Shown: positions 62,488 through 64,000 of the stretch, piece after piece
Position numbering within the stretch: position 1 is the first letter of the stretch
Layout of the letters: each line of letters opens with the position of its first letter
Source: Bugula neritina
Lineage: Eukaryota; Bryozoa; Gymnolaemata; Cheilostomatida; Bugulidae
Reading direction: 5' to 3'
DNA: 64,000 bases
Assembly (NCBI GenBank): GCA_964035545.1
Contig: OZ037767.1
Coordinates: 28,129,628 to 28,193,627 of the forward strand
Made by a program: the position numbers and the translations under genes
The notes under the pieces: model-generated
The model's database searches: none
What the model was told of the DNA's origin: nothing
The model's input: only the letters and a program-made list of their open reading frames with translations

Positions 62488-63908
62488 ATGGAGTGGATAT
62501 ACATAAAAATTATCTTTATTTGTACCAGCTACACCATCGTACAGGAATGCACAGCGTGTAAGTTAAAATTAAATCAATATTGAAATGTATTTCCAAAGAA
62601 AATCATATAATGTTTATGAGCAGACTGCAACTTATGACTAAATGAAATACATTCCAATGGTGACGTGATGTGAATTAGATTAAAGTTTAAAAATCAAAAT
62701 TGATTAGTTTCAATAAAAAATATGTTCAGATGTTAGTCTTGCATGACCTTACATTTAATTATTCTATTCATAAAGATTAGATTAATTTCTTTTGTTTTCA
62801 GTCACGACAATGAACATGGATATCTACGTATGCCAGAATGGATATATCCCACCAAGCAAATGTTTTCATGAATTCTCTGTGATGCATGTTCGTTCGGTGA
62901 GCCTTCAGTTCAAAGACAGCGCTGTCAACGTATCAGATAGAAGTACGAGGTGTCATCGGGAGGTCAAAGTGCAACGAAAAATCATCAGTAAGTCTCAAAT
63001 TATACTATATTTCAACTTAACACAAAGATAATTAACATCTTCAACTTAAAAGCCTAAACTGATACAGTAGACCTAAAATATCATCTAACCTGATACATGC
63101 TGCTTCACACAAATCCTAAAAGTCTTAATTCTACTTCGTCATTCCAACCAAGTCTCAAACACAAGATCAACTATGAGAATAACCTCAGAATGCAGTAGAT
63201 AGTTTCATAGAATGATATTTCTAGACATCCTGGACCAAGCCCTGACCCCACAGTACAGATACATATACAGGTGGGCCAGACACAAGTGCCAAGGTAGGAG
63301 GGAGTGTCTACCTGGTAGACTACCCAGGTGGGATCAGATCCAAGGAGACGGCACGGCTGAGGGGAAATACTTTAGCGGGATTCGTATAGATGCAGCGTGT
63401 GACAGTGAGTTGACAATATGAATCTCTAATATCAAAGTTGCCTTTTTAACATATAGCTAAAAGAAGAACTTTATCCCAATAGTCTATGGTCAAAAAGTTG
63501 AATAATTTTACCATCAAGGTGAAAGAGGTTTCACATATTTAGGCTGAACTGCCATTAGTGTAATTCAGTATTACCACAGAATGAAAAAGTAGCCCCAGCA
63601 CCACAAGTCAATCTTGTATGTGGTGATGATGGTAGCATTACAAACAAAGAAAACAGATATAACACACTTGGACGATGATCCAACACTATTTATATGTTAA
63701 TCCTCAAACCTTTATAAACTTATATCTCATGCAGCTGCACCTTGTAGTATGAACATTAATAATACTATCATCATATGGTACTCTGTAGCAATACCAGTTC
63801 CCACAGAGGAAGCTCCCGTATCCACGACAACGACATCCACAACTACAACAGCCAAAGCTGCCGCCATATCTTTCTACATTCTCACACCGCAGCTGACGCA
63901 CATAGAAA
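62488..63908 (+). CDS. SLR9: SUEL-like protein, first four exons only, lacking two cysteines
   Basis: Exons 62488-62557, 62802-62987, 63225-63404, 63789-63908, then a GTAAGT donor at 63909; three phase-1 introns visible; 185 residues before the window ends. Signal peptide IKIIFICTSYTIV. Exon 2 has VC-QNGYI, KC and RC but no fourth cysteine (the segment after RC reads HREVKVQRKII). Exon 3 has KC-QGRRE-C, PRWDQI in place of the WW motif, KYFSGIRIDAAC, and no seventh cysteine. Exon 4 is a short Thr-rich stalk (VSTTTTSTTTT). Frame is open and all splice sites are canonical, so it looks functional despite the lost pair. Transmembrane and tail exons should lie to the right. Confidence 0.8.
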
Positions 63909-64000
63909 GTAAGTCTTAGAGTCTACACTCTGATACGTAACCAACACAACCATGAAATTACAAACGTAACATTCAACTAGACTGTAGAGGTTATTAAAAT

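Overview
The window is AT-rich animal nuclear DNA. Its genes are split by many GT-AG introns. It holds a eukaryotic elongator tRNA-Met, tandem minisatellites and short inverted-repeat transposons. No ribosome-binding sites, operons or other bacterial features are visible. The species cannot be named from the sequence; an invertebrate metazoan is the best reading.

The left edge (1-2668, minus strand) carries six exons of a gene homologous to ASCC3, the Ski2-like helicase of the ASC-1 complex, covering part of its C-terminal Sec63 unit. Both ends of that gene are missing.

From 4085 to the right edge the window is a tandem, same-strand array of nine related genes, labelled SLR1 to SLR9 here (my labels). 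I assembled them exon by exon. The full plan is seven exons: E1 signal peptide; E2 and E3, which together make one eight-cysteine domain resembling a SUEL/rhamnose-binding lectin fold; E4, a Thr/Pro-rich stalk; E5, transmembrane helix plus the start of the tail (YCCERYRN ... LGAPQAQ); E6, a cytoplasmic exon (EYTGVKPDEF ... SGQIMY); and E7, an acidic C-terminus (ENLELE.RMAATL). All 41 introns seen inside the array are phase 1, so every internal exon is a symmetric 1-1 module.

SLR4, SLR5, SLR6 and SLR8 are complete seven-exon receptors. SLR1 replaces the membrane/tail exons with a GPI-anchor-like terminus. SLR2 keeps only the signal peptide and a stalk, and would be secreted. SLR3 has a transmembrane segment and a short unrelated tail. 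SLR7 has a roughly 410-residue mucin-like stalk and lacks E6. SLR9 runs off the right edge and lacks two cysteines that form a disulfide pair in known SUEL domains. Together they look like a diversified family of cell-surface recognition proteins: a common ectodomain on several kinds of membrane anchor and signalling tail.

Between and inside the genes lie minisatellites (4.5, 8.6, 10.3, 12.3, 26.8 and 46.2 kb), a 351-bp MITE with 73-bp terminal inverted repeats (9.0 kb), a putative 1.1-kb element inserted into a satellite (11.05-12.14 kb), a second inverted-repeat element (19.45 kb), a perfect hairpin (43.6 kb) and a large AT-rich gap (37.3-44.5 kb) with no recognisable gene.
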